From contig NZ_CAJHCR010000007.1 of assembly GCF_904848585.1 (NCBI RefSeq), positions 124,001 through 188,000 on the forward strand: a DNA stretch of 64,000 nucleotides, written 5' to 3'. The notes below the pieces were generated by a model. That model was not told where the DNA came from, searched no databases, and was given only the letters and a program-made list of their open reading frames with translations. The first letter of the stretch is position 1, and the number at the start of each line of letters is the position of its first letter. A program made the position numbers and the translations under genes. This DNA comes from Paraburkholderia kirstenboschensis (GTDB taxonomy: Bacteria; Pseudomonadota; Gammaproteobacteria; Burkholderiales; Burkholderiaceae). Shown piece after piece: positions 46,166 to 55,715 of the stretch.

Positions 46166-47398
46166 ATGTCGTTGCATGCCCGTGCTTCCCTCGCGCTCGG
46201 CAAAGTTGCCGTGGCGCTCGCGTTTGCAGGTATTGCCGTGGCGGCTCACGCCGACACGGTTCGCGTGACCGTCGCGCACTACAGCGATGCGACCGCGCCG
46301 TACTTCGAAAAGATGGCTCGCAACTTCGAGAAAGCCAATCCCGGCACGACCATCAAGATCGAGGACGTGAACTGGGACACGCTGCAACAGAAACTCCAGA
46401 CGGATATTTCCGGCAACGCAAACGCCGATCTCGCGATCGTGGGCACGCGCTGGCTGCTCGACTTCGTGAAGGACGACGTGGCGGAGCCGCTCGACGGCTA
46501 CATGGATGCGAGCTTCAAAGGCCGCTTCATCGGTCCGTTCCTCGCGCCGGGCGAGATCAACGGCAAGGTCTATGGTCTGCCGATTGCGGCTTCCGCACGA
46601 GCGCTCTACTACAACAAGGACCTGCTTTCGAAAGTCGGCTATCCCGACGGCCCTAAAACGTGGAATGACGTAATCGAAGCGTCGAAGAAGCTGAAAGCGC
46701 AAGGCATTGCCGGCTTCGGCCTGCAGGGCAAGGAAATCGAAACGGACGTCTACTTTTACTATGCACTGTGGACGAACGGCGGCGAAGTAATCGGCAAGGA
46801 CAACAAGGCGGCATTCAACTCGCCTGCGGGTATCAAGGCCGCGACGCTGTACAAGTCGATGATCGATCAGGGTCTGACGCAGCCTGGCGTAACCGGCTAT
46901 AGCCGTGAAGACGTGCAGAACCTCTTCAAGCAAGGCCGCGTTGCGATGATGATCTCCGCACCGTTCCTCGCTAAACAGATCAAGAAGGAAGCGCCGAACC
47001 TGAAGTACGGTATCGATCCGATTCCGATGGGCACCACTCACGCCACCTACGCGGTCACGGACTCGATCGTGATGTTCAAAAACTCGAAGGTGAAGAAGTC
47101 CGCATGGAAGTTCCTCGACTATCTGTTCACGAAGGAACCGCGTGTCGAGTTCACGACCACCGAGGGCTTCCTGCCGACCACCAAGGCAGAATCGTCGGAC
47201 CCGGCGTTCAACGATCCGGATACAAAAGCATTCGTCGCATTGCTGCCAACGGCTCGCTTCGCGCCCACCGTGACAGGCTGGGAAGACACCGCGAAGGCCG
47301 TGACCGACGCAATGCAGTCGATCTATCTGGGTAAAGCCAAGCCCGCAGACGCATTGAATGCGGCGGCCGCGCAAGCCAACAAGTCGCTCGGTCATTGA
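46166..47398 (+). CDS. sugar ABC transporter substrate-binding protein
   Basis: About 410 residues. The signal peptide (VAVALAFAGIAVAAHADT) supports the ATG at 46166 with GGAG 6 bases before it. Family 1 solute-binding fold: FEKANPGTTIKIEDVNWDTL, YGLPIAASARALYYNKDLL, KTWNDVIEASKKLKAQG and RVAMMISAPFL. First gene of the plus-strand transport operon. Mono- or oligosaccharide or polyol binding is expected; the exact sugar is not predictable. Confidence 0.95.
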   Translation: MSLHARASLALGKVAVALAFAGIAVAAHADTVRVTVAHYSDATAPYFEKMARNFEKANPGTTIKIEDVNWDTLQQKLQTDISGNANADLAIVGTRWLLDFVKDDVAEPLDGYMDASFKGRFIGPFLAPGEINGKVYGLPIAASARALYYNKDLLSKVGYPDGPKTWNDVIEASKKLKAQGIAGFGLQGKEIETDVYFYYALWTNGGEVIGKDNKAAFNSPAGIKAATLYKSMIDQGLTQPGVTGYSREDVQNLFKQGRVAMMISAPFLAKQIKKEAPNLKYGIDPIPMGTTHATYAVTDSIVMFKNSKVKKSAWKFLDYLFTKEPRVEFTTTEGFLPTTKAESSDPAFNDPDTKAFVALLPTARFAPTVTGWEDTAKAVTDAMQSIYLGKAKPADALNAAAAQANKSLGH

Positions 47399-47443
47399 CC
47401 GGCGCTACGCGGTGAGATTGCGGTAATTCGCTGCACTCGGGAC

Positions 47444-47491
47444 GCGCGCCGCCGCGGCTGCAATAGCAGCCGGATATAAAGCGCGGCGCGC
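47444..47491 (+). other. large intercistronic hairpin between binding protein and permease
   Basis: An outer stem GCGCGCCGC (47444-47452) / GCGGCGCGC (47483-47491) encloses an inner perfect stem CGGCTGC (47455-47461) / GCAGCCG (47466-47472) with loop AATA. There is no T-run. Hairpins here commonly raise binding-protein mRNA over permease mRNA, and that is the likely role. Confidence 0.65.
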
Positions 47492-47592
47492 ATTCCGGCC
47501 GTCATGCTGGCCGTTATCGACCGTTATCGACTTTTCGGCCCATTCCGTCGCGCCCGCTCCGTTGTGCGGGCGCGTCTCACGATCGAGCACGT

Positions 47593-48483
47593 ATGAGCCG
47601 TTCCGCTTCTTCACGCCTGCAAGCGCCCTGGTTGCTGATTGCGCCGAGCCTCGTGCTGGCGCTTTTTATCATCAGCTATCCGATTTTCAACATTGTCTGG
47701 CAATCGCTGCATGAAGTGTCGCGCTTCGGCGCGATTCGCGATTTCACGGGCTTGCAGAACTTCTACACGATCTTCGGCGACCCCGCGTTTCTCGCGGCGG
47801 CGAGGCGCACGATAATCTGGACCGTGTTCGTGGTGGGCGGCACCGTGCTGATTTCGGTGCCCGTTGCGCTCGTGCTGAATCAGGATTTCTATGGACGCGG
47901 CGTCGCGCGAACGATTGTCATGCTGCCGTGGTCCGTCTCGCTGACCATGACCGCCGTAGTGTGGCGCTGGGCCTTCAACGACGACTACGGCATGGTCAAC
48001 GTCACGCTTCAGCGCCTCGGCTTGATAGGAGGGCCGATTCATTGGCTCGCGACTCCCGAACTTGCGTTTCCGGTGGAGATCGCGGTCGGCATTCTCGTAT
48101 CGATTCCATTTACTGTGACAATTCTGCTCGGCGGATTGTCATCGGTGCCCGGCGACATCTACGAAGCGGCGCGCATCGACGGCGCCAGCGCATGGCAGCA
48201 GTTCCGCAAGCTAACGCTGCCGTTGCTGCGGCCTTTCATCAATATGACCATTCTGTTGAACGTCATTTATGTGTTCAACTCGTTTCCGATTATCTGGGTG
48301 ATGACGCAAGGCGGACCCGATAACAGCACGCATATTCTCGTCACTTATCTGTATGAACTCGGCTTCAGGCTCGGACGTCCAGGCGAAGCCGCAGCCGTTT
48401 CGCTGATCATGCTGGTCATGCTGTTCGTTTTCTCAATGGCGTATCTGCGTTTGCAGCCCGCGAAAGAAGGAGAACCGTCATGA
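47593..48483 (+). CDS. sugar ABC transporter permease 1 (MalF/UgpA type)
   Basis: 296 residues with six hydrophobic helices and the ATPase-docking EAA loop EAARIDGASAWQQFRKLTLP. It lies 194 bases after the binding-protein gene behind a large hairpin and overlaps the second permease by 4 bases (ATGA). It forms the inner-membrane channel with permease 2 and the UgpC-type ATPase. Confidence 0.95.
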   Translation: MSRSASSRLQAPWLLIAPSLVLALFIISYPIFNIVWQSLHEVSRFGAIRDFTGLQNFYTIFGDPAFLAAARRTIIWTVFVVGGTVLISVPVALVLNQDFYGRGVARTIVMLPWSVSLTMTAVVWRWAFNDDYGMVNVTLQRLGLIGGPIHWLATPELAFPVEIAVGILVSIPFTVTILLGGLSSVPGDIYEAARIDGASAWQQFRKLTLPLLRPFINMTILLNVIYVFNSFPIIWVMTQGGPDNSTHILVTYLYELGFRLGRPGEAAAVSLIMLVMLFVFSMAYLRLQPAKEGEPS

Positions 48484-49331
48484 CGCTCAGCGCAAAAGCG
48501 AAACGCTCGCTGTGGTGCTGGCTCGCATTGTCGCCGCTCGTGGTGGTCGTGCTGTTCCCTTTCGCCATAATGCTCTTCACCGCATTGAAGCCTGCTTCCG
48601 AGATCTTCGTGTATCCGGCGCGCTGGCTGCCGGTGCATTGGCAGTGGAGCAATTTCGTCGATATGTGGAAGGCCGCGAATTTCGGCGTGGCGCTGCGCAA
48701 TAGCACGGTAATCAGCTTGCTTTCGACGCTGCTCGCGCTCGCAGTGAGCCTGCCGGCGGCTTACGCATTGGCGCGGTTCCCGTTCCGCGGACGCGGAACG
48801 TATCGCCAGTTCCTGCTCGTCACGCAAATGCTGTCGCCTATTCTGCTGGTGGTCGGCCTGTTCAGACTCGCGGCCATGATTCCTTATGGCGACGGCAATC
48901 TCGTCGATTCGAAAATCGGCGTCATCGTCTCCTATGCGGCGTTCAATATCGCATTTGCTGTCTGGATGCTGTCGTCGTATTTTCAAACGGTGCCGCGCGA
49001 TCTTGAAGAATCAGCGTGGCTCGAAGGATGCGGCCGCACTAAGGCCGTTTTCAAGGTGTTTCTACCGCTTGCCGTGCCTGCGATCGTCGTCACGGCGATC
49101 TTCACGTTTATCAACGCCTGGAATGAGTTCGCCGTTGTCTACACGCTGATCCGCTCGCCGGAGAACAAGACGCTCACCGTGCAGGTCACCGATATGGTCG
49201 CGGGCAAGTATGTGGTGGAGTGGCATCTGGTGATGGCCGCTACACTTTGCGCGACGTTGCCGGTGTCGATTGTGTTTGCGTGGTTGCAGCGGTATCTGGT
49301 GAAAGGACTGGCGCTGGGGGCGGTGAAGTAA
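48480..49331 (+). CDS. sugar ABC transporter permease 2 (MalG/UgpE type)
   Basis: 283 residues with six helices. The EAA loop reads ESAWLEGCGRTKAVFKVFLP. Start overlaps the stop of permease 1 (ATGA), indicating translational coupling. The conserved C-terminal region TLCATLPVSIVFAWLQRYLVKGL marks the MalG type. Confidence 0.95.
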   Translation: MTLSAKAKRSLWCWLALSPLVVVVLFPFAIMLFTALKPASEIFVYPARWLPVHWQWSNFVDMWKAANFGVALRNSTVISLLSTLLALAVSLPAAYALARFPFRGRGTYRQFLLVTQMLSPILLVVGLFRLAAMIPYGDGNLVDSKIGVIVSYAAFNIAFAVWMLSSYFQTVPRDLEESAWLEGCGRTKAVFKVFLPLAVPAIVVTAIFTFINAWNEFAVVYTLIRSPENKTLTVQVTDMVAGKYVVEWHLVMAATLCATLPVSIVFAWLQRYLVKGLALGAVK

Positions 49332-49414
49332 ATCTGACGAGACCGCGCTGACGTGCAACGCCCGCAGCAGCGCAGTAGTCATGGCGGTCGACGAGTCGGC
49401 CGCCATAAACAGCG

Positions 49415-49708
49415 TTATTCAGCGCCGCGAACGATCCGCAGGTCGCGCTCCACTGCATCGCCCAAAGCTGCGAGCGCTTTCTTATAGTCGTCGCGATCAT
49501 ACGCGGCGACCGCATCTTCATAGGACGGGAACTCGATCACCACCGTCCGCTCCTTCAGGCCCTGCTCGTGAACTTCTTCCGCGACGCCGCGCACGAGGAA
49601 CTTGCCGCCGGCCGCCGCTACGGCGGGGCCCGCCAACTGACCGTAGGCGGCCAGCTTCGACGGGTCGTTGATCTTGCGATACGTGGTTACCCAATACCCC
49701 TTGCTCAT
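49415..49708 (-). CDS. DUF1330 protein
   Basis: 97 residues of dimeric alpha/beta-barrel type: MSKGYWVTTYRKINDPSKL, then GGKFLVRGVAEEVHE, VVIEFPSYEDAVAAYDRDDYKKAL. The ATG at 49708 has AAGGAG upstream; the longer frame is unsupported. Monocistronic, convergent with the permease operon. Function unknown. Confidence 0.9.
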   Translation of the reverse strand: MSKGYWVTTYRKINDPSKLAAYGQLAGPAVAAAGGKFLVRGVAEEVHEQGLKERTVVIEFPSYEDAVAAYDRDDYKKALAALGDAVERDLRIVRGAE

Positions 49709-50049
49709 TTGACGCTCCTTGTGCGTGTTGGCCATGAGTCGAGGAGCGTAACAGAGAATTTCCGACGCGCCCTTAATGCCCCGATGCGTCGCGGTCTCTC
49801 CAAAAGATTCGCCGTGCCGACGCTCACCTCTACGAATAGCGCCACATGTCCGCAAAAGATGGCCCAAAAAGTTGAATAGCGGCGGGTGACAAACAGCGGA
49901 CTTCTATAGAAACTCTTTCGTACGATCCACGTAATGCGTCGACGCTGGCCGCTCCTGCATGATTTGCAGCGGAGTGCCTTCACGGTGAGGCAACGAGTCG
50001 TCGTTTATCATGGACCTTACTCTGCCTTGAATGAAGCTTCAGTTTAGAT
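49709..50049. other. gap without supported gene
   Basis: 341 bases between DUF1330 and the Pro/Gln-rich protein. I see no coding frame with a ribosome site, no RNA gene and no strong repeat. Confidence 0.45.
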
Positions 50050-50832
50050 ATGACGAATACCGGCAAGACGTTGATTATCGGTCTGGTGCTAGCGGACCTG
50101 GTGGTCTGCGGCTATTTATTTTATCCGCGCGAGGACAGGAAGTCGGCGCCTCCAGCCGAGGCGGCCCTGACCGCGCCCGACACGACCGATTCGCGCTCCT
50201 ACGGCGAGAGCCATGTGATTGCGGGGAGTATCGCGCGTCCTGGTTCGCCGGACGCGAGCGCGAATGCGAATGCGAGCGCGAAGACCAGTAACGGCACGAT
50301 TGTGAGTGGCGGGGATGTGCGGGCGCCCGCACCGGCGGCGCCTATGCCGACGATGCCTGCAGCCACGGCGGCACCGGCCACCACACTGGCGAACATCCCA
50401 GCGGCGGAGATGCAACCTCAAGCACAGCTCGCGCAACCCGCACAACCGCAGACGCAGACGCAGGTGCAACCTCAACCTCAATCGCAGCCTCAACCGCAAC
50501 CGCAGCCTCAACGCTACAGCGCCAGATCCAAGGCCACGCAGCATGCGGAGGACGCACGGAGCCATGAAGATCTGCGCCGCCATGGTTCCAGCGACGTCGG
50601 TGCGTTGATGACGGAGTTGCTCGTCCGCGAGTCGGCAAAGCTCGATCCGTCATTGCCGCCGCCGCCCGCGTCTCCGTCGCCGCCGCCGCCGCCGTCGTCC
50701 GTGACGGATCGCGAGCCGATCAATCGGCGCAACTCGAATCCTGTCGCGGCGGCAATGACCGATCAGCTGGTCAAGGAGTCGGCGCGAGTGACGCCTGCAT
50801 CCGGCGCTCAGAGGCAGTCGGGCACGCAATAG
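50050..50832 (+). CDS. Pro/Gln-rich membrane-anchored hypothetical protein
   Basis: 260 residues. One N-terminal helix (LIIGLVLADLVVCGYLFY) anchors a long disordered part: Ala/Asn/Ser-rich, then a Gln-Pro-rich stretch (about 125-155) and a Pro run (about 200-220). Two related short helices, ALMTELLVRESAKLDPS and AAMTDQLVKESARVTPA, lie near the C-terminus about 40 residues apart and look like an internal duplication. The Pro/Gln part could span the periplasm as in TonB-type proteins, but no TonB motif is present. Not recognised. Confidence 0.65.
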   Translation: MTNTGKTLIIGLVLADLVVCGYLFYPREDRKSAPPAEAALTAPDTTDSRSYGESHVIAGSIARPGSPDASANANASAKTSNGTIVSGGDVRAPAPAAPMPTMPAATAAPATTLANIPAAEMQPQAQLAQPAQPQTQTQVQPQPQSQPQPQPQPQRYSARSKATQHAEDARSHEDLRRHGSSDVGALMTELLVRESAKLDPSLPPPPASPSPPPPPSSVTDREPINRRNSNPVAAAMTDQLVKESARVTPASGAQRQSGTQ

Positions 50833-51074
50833 CCGCCGACTGCTCAAGCGGATTGCCGCTTTGTTTGCGACAGCAAACCCCGCTATCTGAAGGCAATAGT
50901 GGTTTTCGCGCTGCGGCATCCGAAGCCGCCGAGGTGTTCGGCGCGCATCTTCATTAGCAACTGAGTTCGGCGTGTTTTCGCCGGATGCCGTCGACGCTAT
51001 TCCACGACTACTCCGTCCGTCGACTTCCGGCCCGCCATTCCCCGGACGGCGGGCCTTTTCTCGGATTGTGTTGT

Positions 51075-52388
51075 TCAGGCAGCCTCGTCCTCCACGATCG
51101 GTTCGCGAGCCATGAACCAGTAGAACAGCGCCGCGCATCCGACAATGGCGCCGCCTGAGATGAACGCAAGCGCATACGAACCGGTACGGTCCACGATGAA
51201 CCCCGCGACGACCGGCGAGAACGCACCGCCGAAATAGCCGCCGAAGTTCTGGATCGAACTGACAGAAGCAATCATCGACGACGGCGCAATGTCCGCCGCC
51301 AATGCCCACGCCGAACCGACCACGGCCGCGATGAATGCGAGCCCGACGGTGAACAAAGCGAGGGTGACGTTCAACGCGTGAGTGAACGGCAACGCGATTG
51401 CGCACACGGCGGCGCCCACCGCGCAGCATGCAATCAATAACCGCTTCGCGGCAATCGGCGACGCAAATCCACGGTCCACCATCTTCTTCGCAAGATAGCC
51501 AACTGCAATCTCGCCGAGGGCGCCGCCCGCCCAAGGAATGCCCGCATACACGCCAAGCTGCGCGAACGAAATGTGGAACCGGTCGAGCAGATAGAGCGGC
51601 AAGAACACGAGGAAGATATTCCACAGCCAGATCGTGCAGAAGTAGCCGAGAATCATGCCCCACACGCTGCGTCGCGCGAACAACGACCGCCACCGCAGCT
51701 TCGAATTGACGAGCGACCGTTCATGACCGCCGCCACCCGCTTCGATGTATTCGCGCTCATCTTTCGAAAGACGCTTACTGTCCACTGGATTGCGATACAA
51801 CATCAGGAACAGTAGCGCAAAGGCAATGCCGAAAGCGCCCGTTACATGAAAGAGCGAGCGCCAGCCGAACGCGACCATCAGCGCGACCAGCATGGCCGGC
51901 GCGATCGCCGGCCCCCACTTCGAAGACGAATCCCATACGCCCGTCGCGAAGCCGCGCTCTTTCGCCGGAAACCACGCGGCAGTGATCTTCGCCGAAGTCG
52001 GCCAGCACGGCGCCTCGCCGACCGCGAGCAACGCGCGCATCACGATGAGTCCGGAGATCGACCCGACCACACCGGTAAGCCACGTCGCGACGCTCCACCA
52101 GATCATCGCGAACGCGTAAGCGCGTTTCGCACCGAAGCGGTCGATCACCCAGCCCGCCGGCAATTGCATAACCGCATACGTCCACGCAAATACGCTACCC
52201 AGCAGGCCGATCTGCGTGCGTGTCAGACCAAGTTCCTGAATCATGCCCGGCGCTGCGATTGAAAGACTCGCGCGGTCCATGTAGTTGATAATCCCGCCGA
52301 TCAGCAACCAGATGAGCACATGCCAACGGAAGTTAAAACGAGCGGGACGCACTGCGGCGGCCGTGAGCGAACTGGTGGGCTTGTCCAA
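51075..52388 (-). CDS. MFS transporter, anion:cation symporter (sugar-acid) family
   Basis: 437 residues with 12 helices. NYMDRASLSIAAPGMIQELGL and WTYAVMQLPAGWVIDRFGAKRAY match glucarate/galactonate-type ACS members. Start is TTG at 52388 behind GGAG at 8 bases. Divergent from a LysR gene that probably regulates it. Substrate likely an organic acid. Confidence 0.92.
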   Translation of the reverse strand: MDKPTSSLTAAAVRPARFNFRWHVLIWLLIGGIINYMDRASLSIAAPGMIQELGLTRTQIGLLGSVFAWTYAVMQLPAGWVIDRFGAKRAYAFAMIWWSVATWLTGVVGSISGLIVMRALLAVGEAPCWPTSAKITAAWFPAKERGFATGVWDSSSKWGPAIAPAMLVALMVAFGWRSLFHVTGAFGIAFALLFLMLYRNPVDSKRLSKDEREYIEAGGGGHERSLVNSKLRWRSLFARRSVWGMILGYFCTIWLWNIFLVFLPLYLLDRFHISFAQLGVYAGIPWAGGALGEIAVGYLAKKMVDRGFASPIAAKRLLIACCAVGAAVCAIALPFTHALNVTLALFTVGLAFIAAVVGSAWALAADIAPSSMIASVSSIQNFGGYFGGAFSPVVAGFIVDRTGSYALAFISGGAIVGCAALFYWFMAREPIVEDEAA

Positions 52389-52712
52389 AACGTGTCTCCG
52401 TCTAGATGGGCGTTAATGGCCATTCGTCGTTGTCGGTATGCATCGTGCGGCGCAGCGTGGCGCGGTACTTGTATGCACATACTGAATGACAAGTGTACGG
52501 ATGCGAACGCAAGAGCTCCAATGTCGAAACGGTATGTGGCGATAGCGTTTTCGTTATCGTTAGGACGCTATGGCCAATGCGGCGGTCGATCCGCCACGCC
52601 ATCTGTGTGATCGCACGACTGCAATACGGCGGCGTGAATCAACGGAAGCGCGGCGCACTAAACTATCGGGCAACGCCCGCGCCCATCATCGTTCGATACA
52701 AGTGGAGACAAA
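52389..52712. other. divergent gap between MFS and LysR genes
   Basis: 324 bases. Contains the near-perfect palindrome at 52540-52559 and a looser inverted repeat CTTGT (52468-52472) / ACAAG (52489-52493). No gene is visible. Confidence 0.5.
52540..52559. promoter_or_regulatory. candidate LysR-region palindrome
   Basis: CGATAGCG-TTTT-CGTTATCG, arms matching at 7 of 8 positions, lies between the divergent MFS and LysR genes. It does not have the classical T-N11-A form, so the binding protein is uncertain. Confidence 0.4.
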
Positions 52713-53603
52713 GTGAAATTCGACACGACAACCGTCCGGCTGATCCTGGCCATTGCGGAAGAAGGCAGCATCTCGCGCGCGGCCGACAAGCTGAGCCTGG
52801 CAGTCGCGGCAGCGTCGCGGCGCGTGTCGGACCTGGAAGATCAACTTGGCGCGAAGCTCTTCAGGCGCGTGCCTCACGGCGTGGAGATCACCGAGTCAGG
52901 CGCGAAGTTAGTGGAGTATGTCCGGCAGATCGACAACCTGATAGACCGCATGGAAGGCGACGCGCAGGCGCTCAATCATGGGCTCGACGGACGCATCATT
53001 ATCGGCGCGCCGAAAGCGGTCGTCATTCAGTTCCTCGCTCGCGAAATCGCCGCGATCCAGCGCAAGTACCCCCGCATCGCACTGAAAATCGTCGAGGAAA
53101 ACAGCAAAATCGTGCAGCAACTGCTGCGCGATAAAGTGATCGACGTGGGTATCTACGAGAAGAAAAGCGGCTTTCTGGATCTGGACAAGTCCGCGTATAG
53201 AGATGATCGGCTCGTGCTGGTGTATAGCCGCGCGCATTTCGAATTCGACCGGGAGCCCGTGGGCGTCGACGATATTCTCGACCTTCCTATTGTGAGTCTG
53301 GGCAAGGGCTCGGCGGTGCTGTCCGCTGTCGAGCGCGCGTATCGCAGCCGCGGGCGGCTGTTTCCGAACAACTTCACGGTAAACGGCTTCGACACGATGC
53401 TTGCCATGGTGCGCCACGGTCTCGGCGTTGGCTTGATGCCGCCCGATGTTTTACAGAGCTTCCATCCCGAGGATTCGCTCGCTTCTGTCGAGCTCGACGC
53501 AGACTGGTCCCGGCGTAGCTATGTGTTGTCCTGCGTCGAAGGGCACGCGCAGGAGCAAACGCTGCGCAACGTCGTGGCTCAATTGCTGGCGGGCGGCGCC
53601 TAG
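52713..53603 (+). CDS. LysR-family transcriptional regulator
   Basis: 296 residues, GTG start behind GGAG. HTH LILAIAEEGSISRAADKLSLAVAAASRRVSDLEDQLGAKLF at about 8-50, then the LysR effector domain (GRIIIGAPKAVVIQFLAREIAAIQ). It stands between the divergent MFS gene and the downstream CoA-transferase/crotonase pair (128 bases away), and may control either or both. Confidence 0.93.
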   Translation: MKFDTTTVRLILAIAEEGSISRAADKLSLAVAAASRRVSDLEDQLGAKLFRRVPHGVEITESGAKLVEYVRQIDNLIDRMEGDAQALNHGLDGRIIIGAPKAVVIQFLAREIAAIQRKYPRIALKIVEENSKIVQQLLRDKVIDVGIYEKKSGFLDLDKSAYRDDRLVLVYSRAHFEFDREPVGVDDILDLPIVSLGKGSAVLSAVERAYRSRGRLFPNNFTVNGFDTMLAMVRHGLGVGLMPPDVLQSFHPEDSLASVELDADWSRRSYVLSCVEGHAQEQTLRNVVAQLLAGGA

Positions 53604-53731
53604 CCGAACAACCTCGGGCGACGGTTTCGCGAACCGCGAAACCAGCCATGACGCGGCGATTCTTGCGGCAGCCCTCGCACTCGGCGACAGTGGAGCTACA
53701 ACAAAGCCACTTATCCAGGAGGAAGCTCGAC

Positions 53732-54898
53732 ATGACGGAATCAAGGCAACTACCACTGCAAGGCATTCGCGTGCTGGACGTGAGCCAGGTCATGGCGGGC
53801 CCGTTCGCCTGCATGATGCTGGCCGACCTGGGCGCGGACGTCATCAAGGTCGAACCGCCCGAAGGCGATCAGACGCGCGGCTCGATGGGCTTCAAGATGA
53901 AGGGTCCCGACAGCATGGGGTTCCTTAACCTCAACCGCAACAAGCGCTCCGTCACACTCGACCTGAAGAGCGACGAGGGGCGCGAGTTGTTTTATAAGCT
54001 TGCCAGAACAGCTGATGTCATCGTGGAGAATTACCGCCCCGGCGTCGTGCAGCGCTTGCGGATCGACTACGAGTCGATCAAGGCGATCAACCCGAAGATC
54101 GTCTACGCGAGCATTTCAGGCTTCGGGCAGAGCGGGCCATGGGCGTCGCGGCCCGGCTTCGATCTGATGGCGCAGGCCATGTCCGGCGTGATGAGCGTGA
54201 CCGGCTACAAAGGCGGCAAGCCTGTGAAGGCGGGCGTACCGGTGGCCGACATCGGCTGTGCGATGTTCGCTGTGTACGGTCTCCTGTCGGCCTATATCGG
54301 TGCGCAGAAAACCGGGGAAGGCCAGCATATCGACGCGTCGCTGTTCGACTCCATCATGGCCTTCTCGATCTGGGACATGTCGGACTATTGGGGCACGGGC
54401 GTGCCGCCCACGCCGCTCGGCACGAGCAACAAGATGAGCGCGCCCTATCAGGCGGTGAAGGCCCGGGACGGTTACTTCGTGATGGGGGCAACGAACCAGA
54501 AACTGTGGACAAAGCTGTGCAACGTGTTGGAGCGGCCGGATCTGATCGACCATACCGATTACGCGACCGTGTCGCTGCGCCTGAAAAATCGCGAGGCGAT
54601 GATCGAGGTGCTGGAGCAGGAATTCGCCAAGCGCGACAGCAGCGAATGGGTGGACGTGTTGCTCGCGGCCGGCATACCAGCGGGACCGATTCTTTCGTAT
54701 CCCGAAGCATTTGAAAGCGACCACGCGCGGCATCGCAACATGTGTATGGAAATCGACCATCCGAACGAGGGCAAGGTCAAGAACATCGGCTTTCCCGTCA
54801 AGCTGCTCGGCACGCCGCCAACCGTGCGCCGCCATCCGCCGCTGCTGGGTGAACATAACGATGAGATCTTCGCGGAGATCAACGGAGCCGCGTCATGA
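53732..54898 (+). CDS. CaiB/BaiF family III CoA-transferase
   Basis: About 388 residues. The ATG at 53732 follows AGGAGG. Family motifs are IRVLDVSQVMAGPFACMMLADLGADVIKVEPPEGD, NKRSVTLDLKSDEGR, and the catalytic Asp in GQHIDASLFDSIM. It moves CoA between carboxylic acids. Its stop overlaps the start of the crotonase-fold gene (ATGA), so the two are likely one acid-activation and conversion route. Acid substrate unknown. Confidence 0.94.
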   Translation: MTESRQLPLQGIRVLDVSQVMAGPFACMMLADLGADVIKVEPPEGDQTRGSMGFKMKGPDSMGFLNLNRNKRSVTLDLKSDEGRELFYKLARTADVIVENYRPGVVQRLRIDYESIKAINPKIVYASISGFGQSGPWASRPGFDLMAQAMSGVMSVTGYKGGKPVKAGVPVADIGCAMFAVYGLLSAYIGAQKTGEGQHIDASLFDSIMAFSIWDMSDYWGTGVPPTPLGTSNKMSAPYQAVKARDGYFVMGATNQKLWTKLCNVLERPDLIDHTDYATVSLRLKNREAMIEVLEQEFAKRDSSEWVDVLLAAGIPAGPILSYPEAFESDHARHRNMCMEIDHPNEGKVKNIGFPVKLLGTPPTVRRHPPLLGEHNDEIFAEINGAAS

Positions 54899-55659
54899 GC
54901 GAACTGGTTAGCCTCAGCGTCGACGGTTCCGGCGCGGCGGAAATCGTGATCGACAGACCTGAGCGGCACAACGCGATGACGCTCGACATGTACGAGTCGC
55001 TACTCGCACTCGTCGCCCAATGTGAAGCGAATAGCGACGTGCGCTGCATCTTGTTGCGCGGCGCCGGCGGCAGGTCTTTCATCTCCGGCACGGACATCGG
55101 CTATTTCACGGACTTCCGCGATGGGCGCGATGGCGTGGCGTACGAAGCGTTCGTCGAGCGCGTGATCGGCACGGTCGAGCGAATCGCGAAGCCCACCATA
55201 GCGGTGATAGACGGCTGGGCCGTGGGTGGCGGTCTGGCGCTTGCCACGGCCTGCGATTTCCGCATATGCAGCGACGCATCGCGCTTTGGTGCGCCGATTG
55301 CAAAGACGCTGTCCAACACGCTTTCATCGCGCAACATCGCGCGGCTCCAGGCGGCGTTGGGCACGCCGCGCGTCAAAAAGATGCTCTTGCTCGCCGACTA
55401 TCTGACGGCCGACGAAGCGCTGGCCTGCGGATACGTCTATCAGGTCTGCGAGCCGGGCCTGCTGCAGGAGGCAGCGCATACGCTCGCGCAACGGTTGATA
55501 GCGCTCTCGCCCGTCACGCAGAAAGCGGTGAAGGAGAGCTTGCGCCGCATCGTCGTCGAACAACGACTCGACGATGAGGACCTGATCGAAGAAGTGTATG
55601 GCAGCACCGGCTTCAGGGAAGCGGTGCTTGCGTTTACGTCGGGCTCTTCGAAGTCATGA
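54895..55659 (+). CDS. enoyl-CoA hydratase/isomerase-fold protein lacking both catalytic Glu
   Basis: 254 residues, crotonase fold. The oxyanion-hole region AVIDGWAVGGGLALATACDFRI is kept. Where hydratases have Glu in GGGCEL this protein has Leu-Ala, and where they have Glu after FGxP (FGQPE) it has FGAPI. It therefore probably is not a standard hydratase; crotonases with other chemistry (for example hydrolase, decarboxylase or isomerase) show such changes. Co-translated with the CoA-transferase. Confidence 0.88.
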   Translation: MSELVSLSVDGSGAAEIVIDRPERHNAMTLDMYESLLALVAQCEANSDVRCILLRGAGGRSFISGTDIGYFTDFRDGRDGVAYEAFVERVIGTVERIAKPTIAVIDGWAVGGGLALATACDFRICSDASRFGAPIAKTLSNTLSSRNIARLQAALGTPRVKKMLLLADYLTADEALACGYVYQVCEPGLLQEAAHTLAQRLIALSPVTQKAVKESLRRIVVEQRLDDEDLIEEVYGSTGFREAVLAFTSGSSKS

Positions 55660-55715
55660 GTGCGTGGACCGCACCTGTATTGCCGGTGCGGTCCAGAAGC
55701 ACCCAGGCCCGCCGC

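Noticed and set aside
46139..47395. Long open frame of 418 codons on the minus strand opposite the sugar-binding protein
   Set aside because: The plus strand encodes a clear solute-binding protein with signal peptide and ribosome site. In high-GC DNA the opposite frame is often open by codon bias, and its translation has no recognisable domain.
50440..50515. Short CAACCTCAA-type repeats as a possible binding-site array
   Set aside because: They lie inside a coding region and simply encode the Gln-Pro run.
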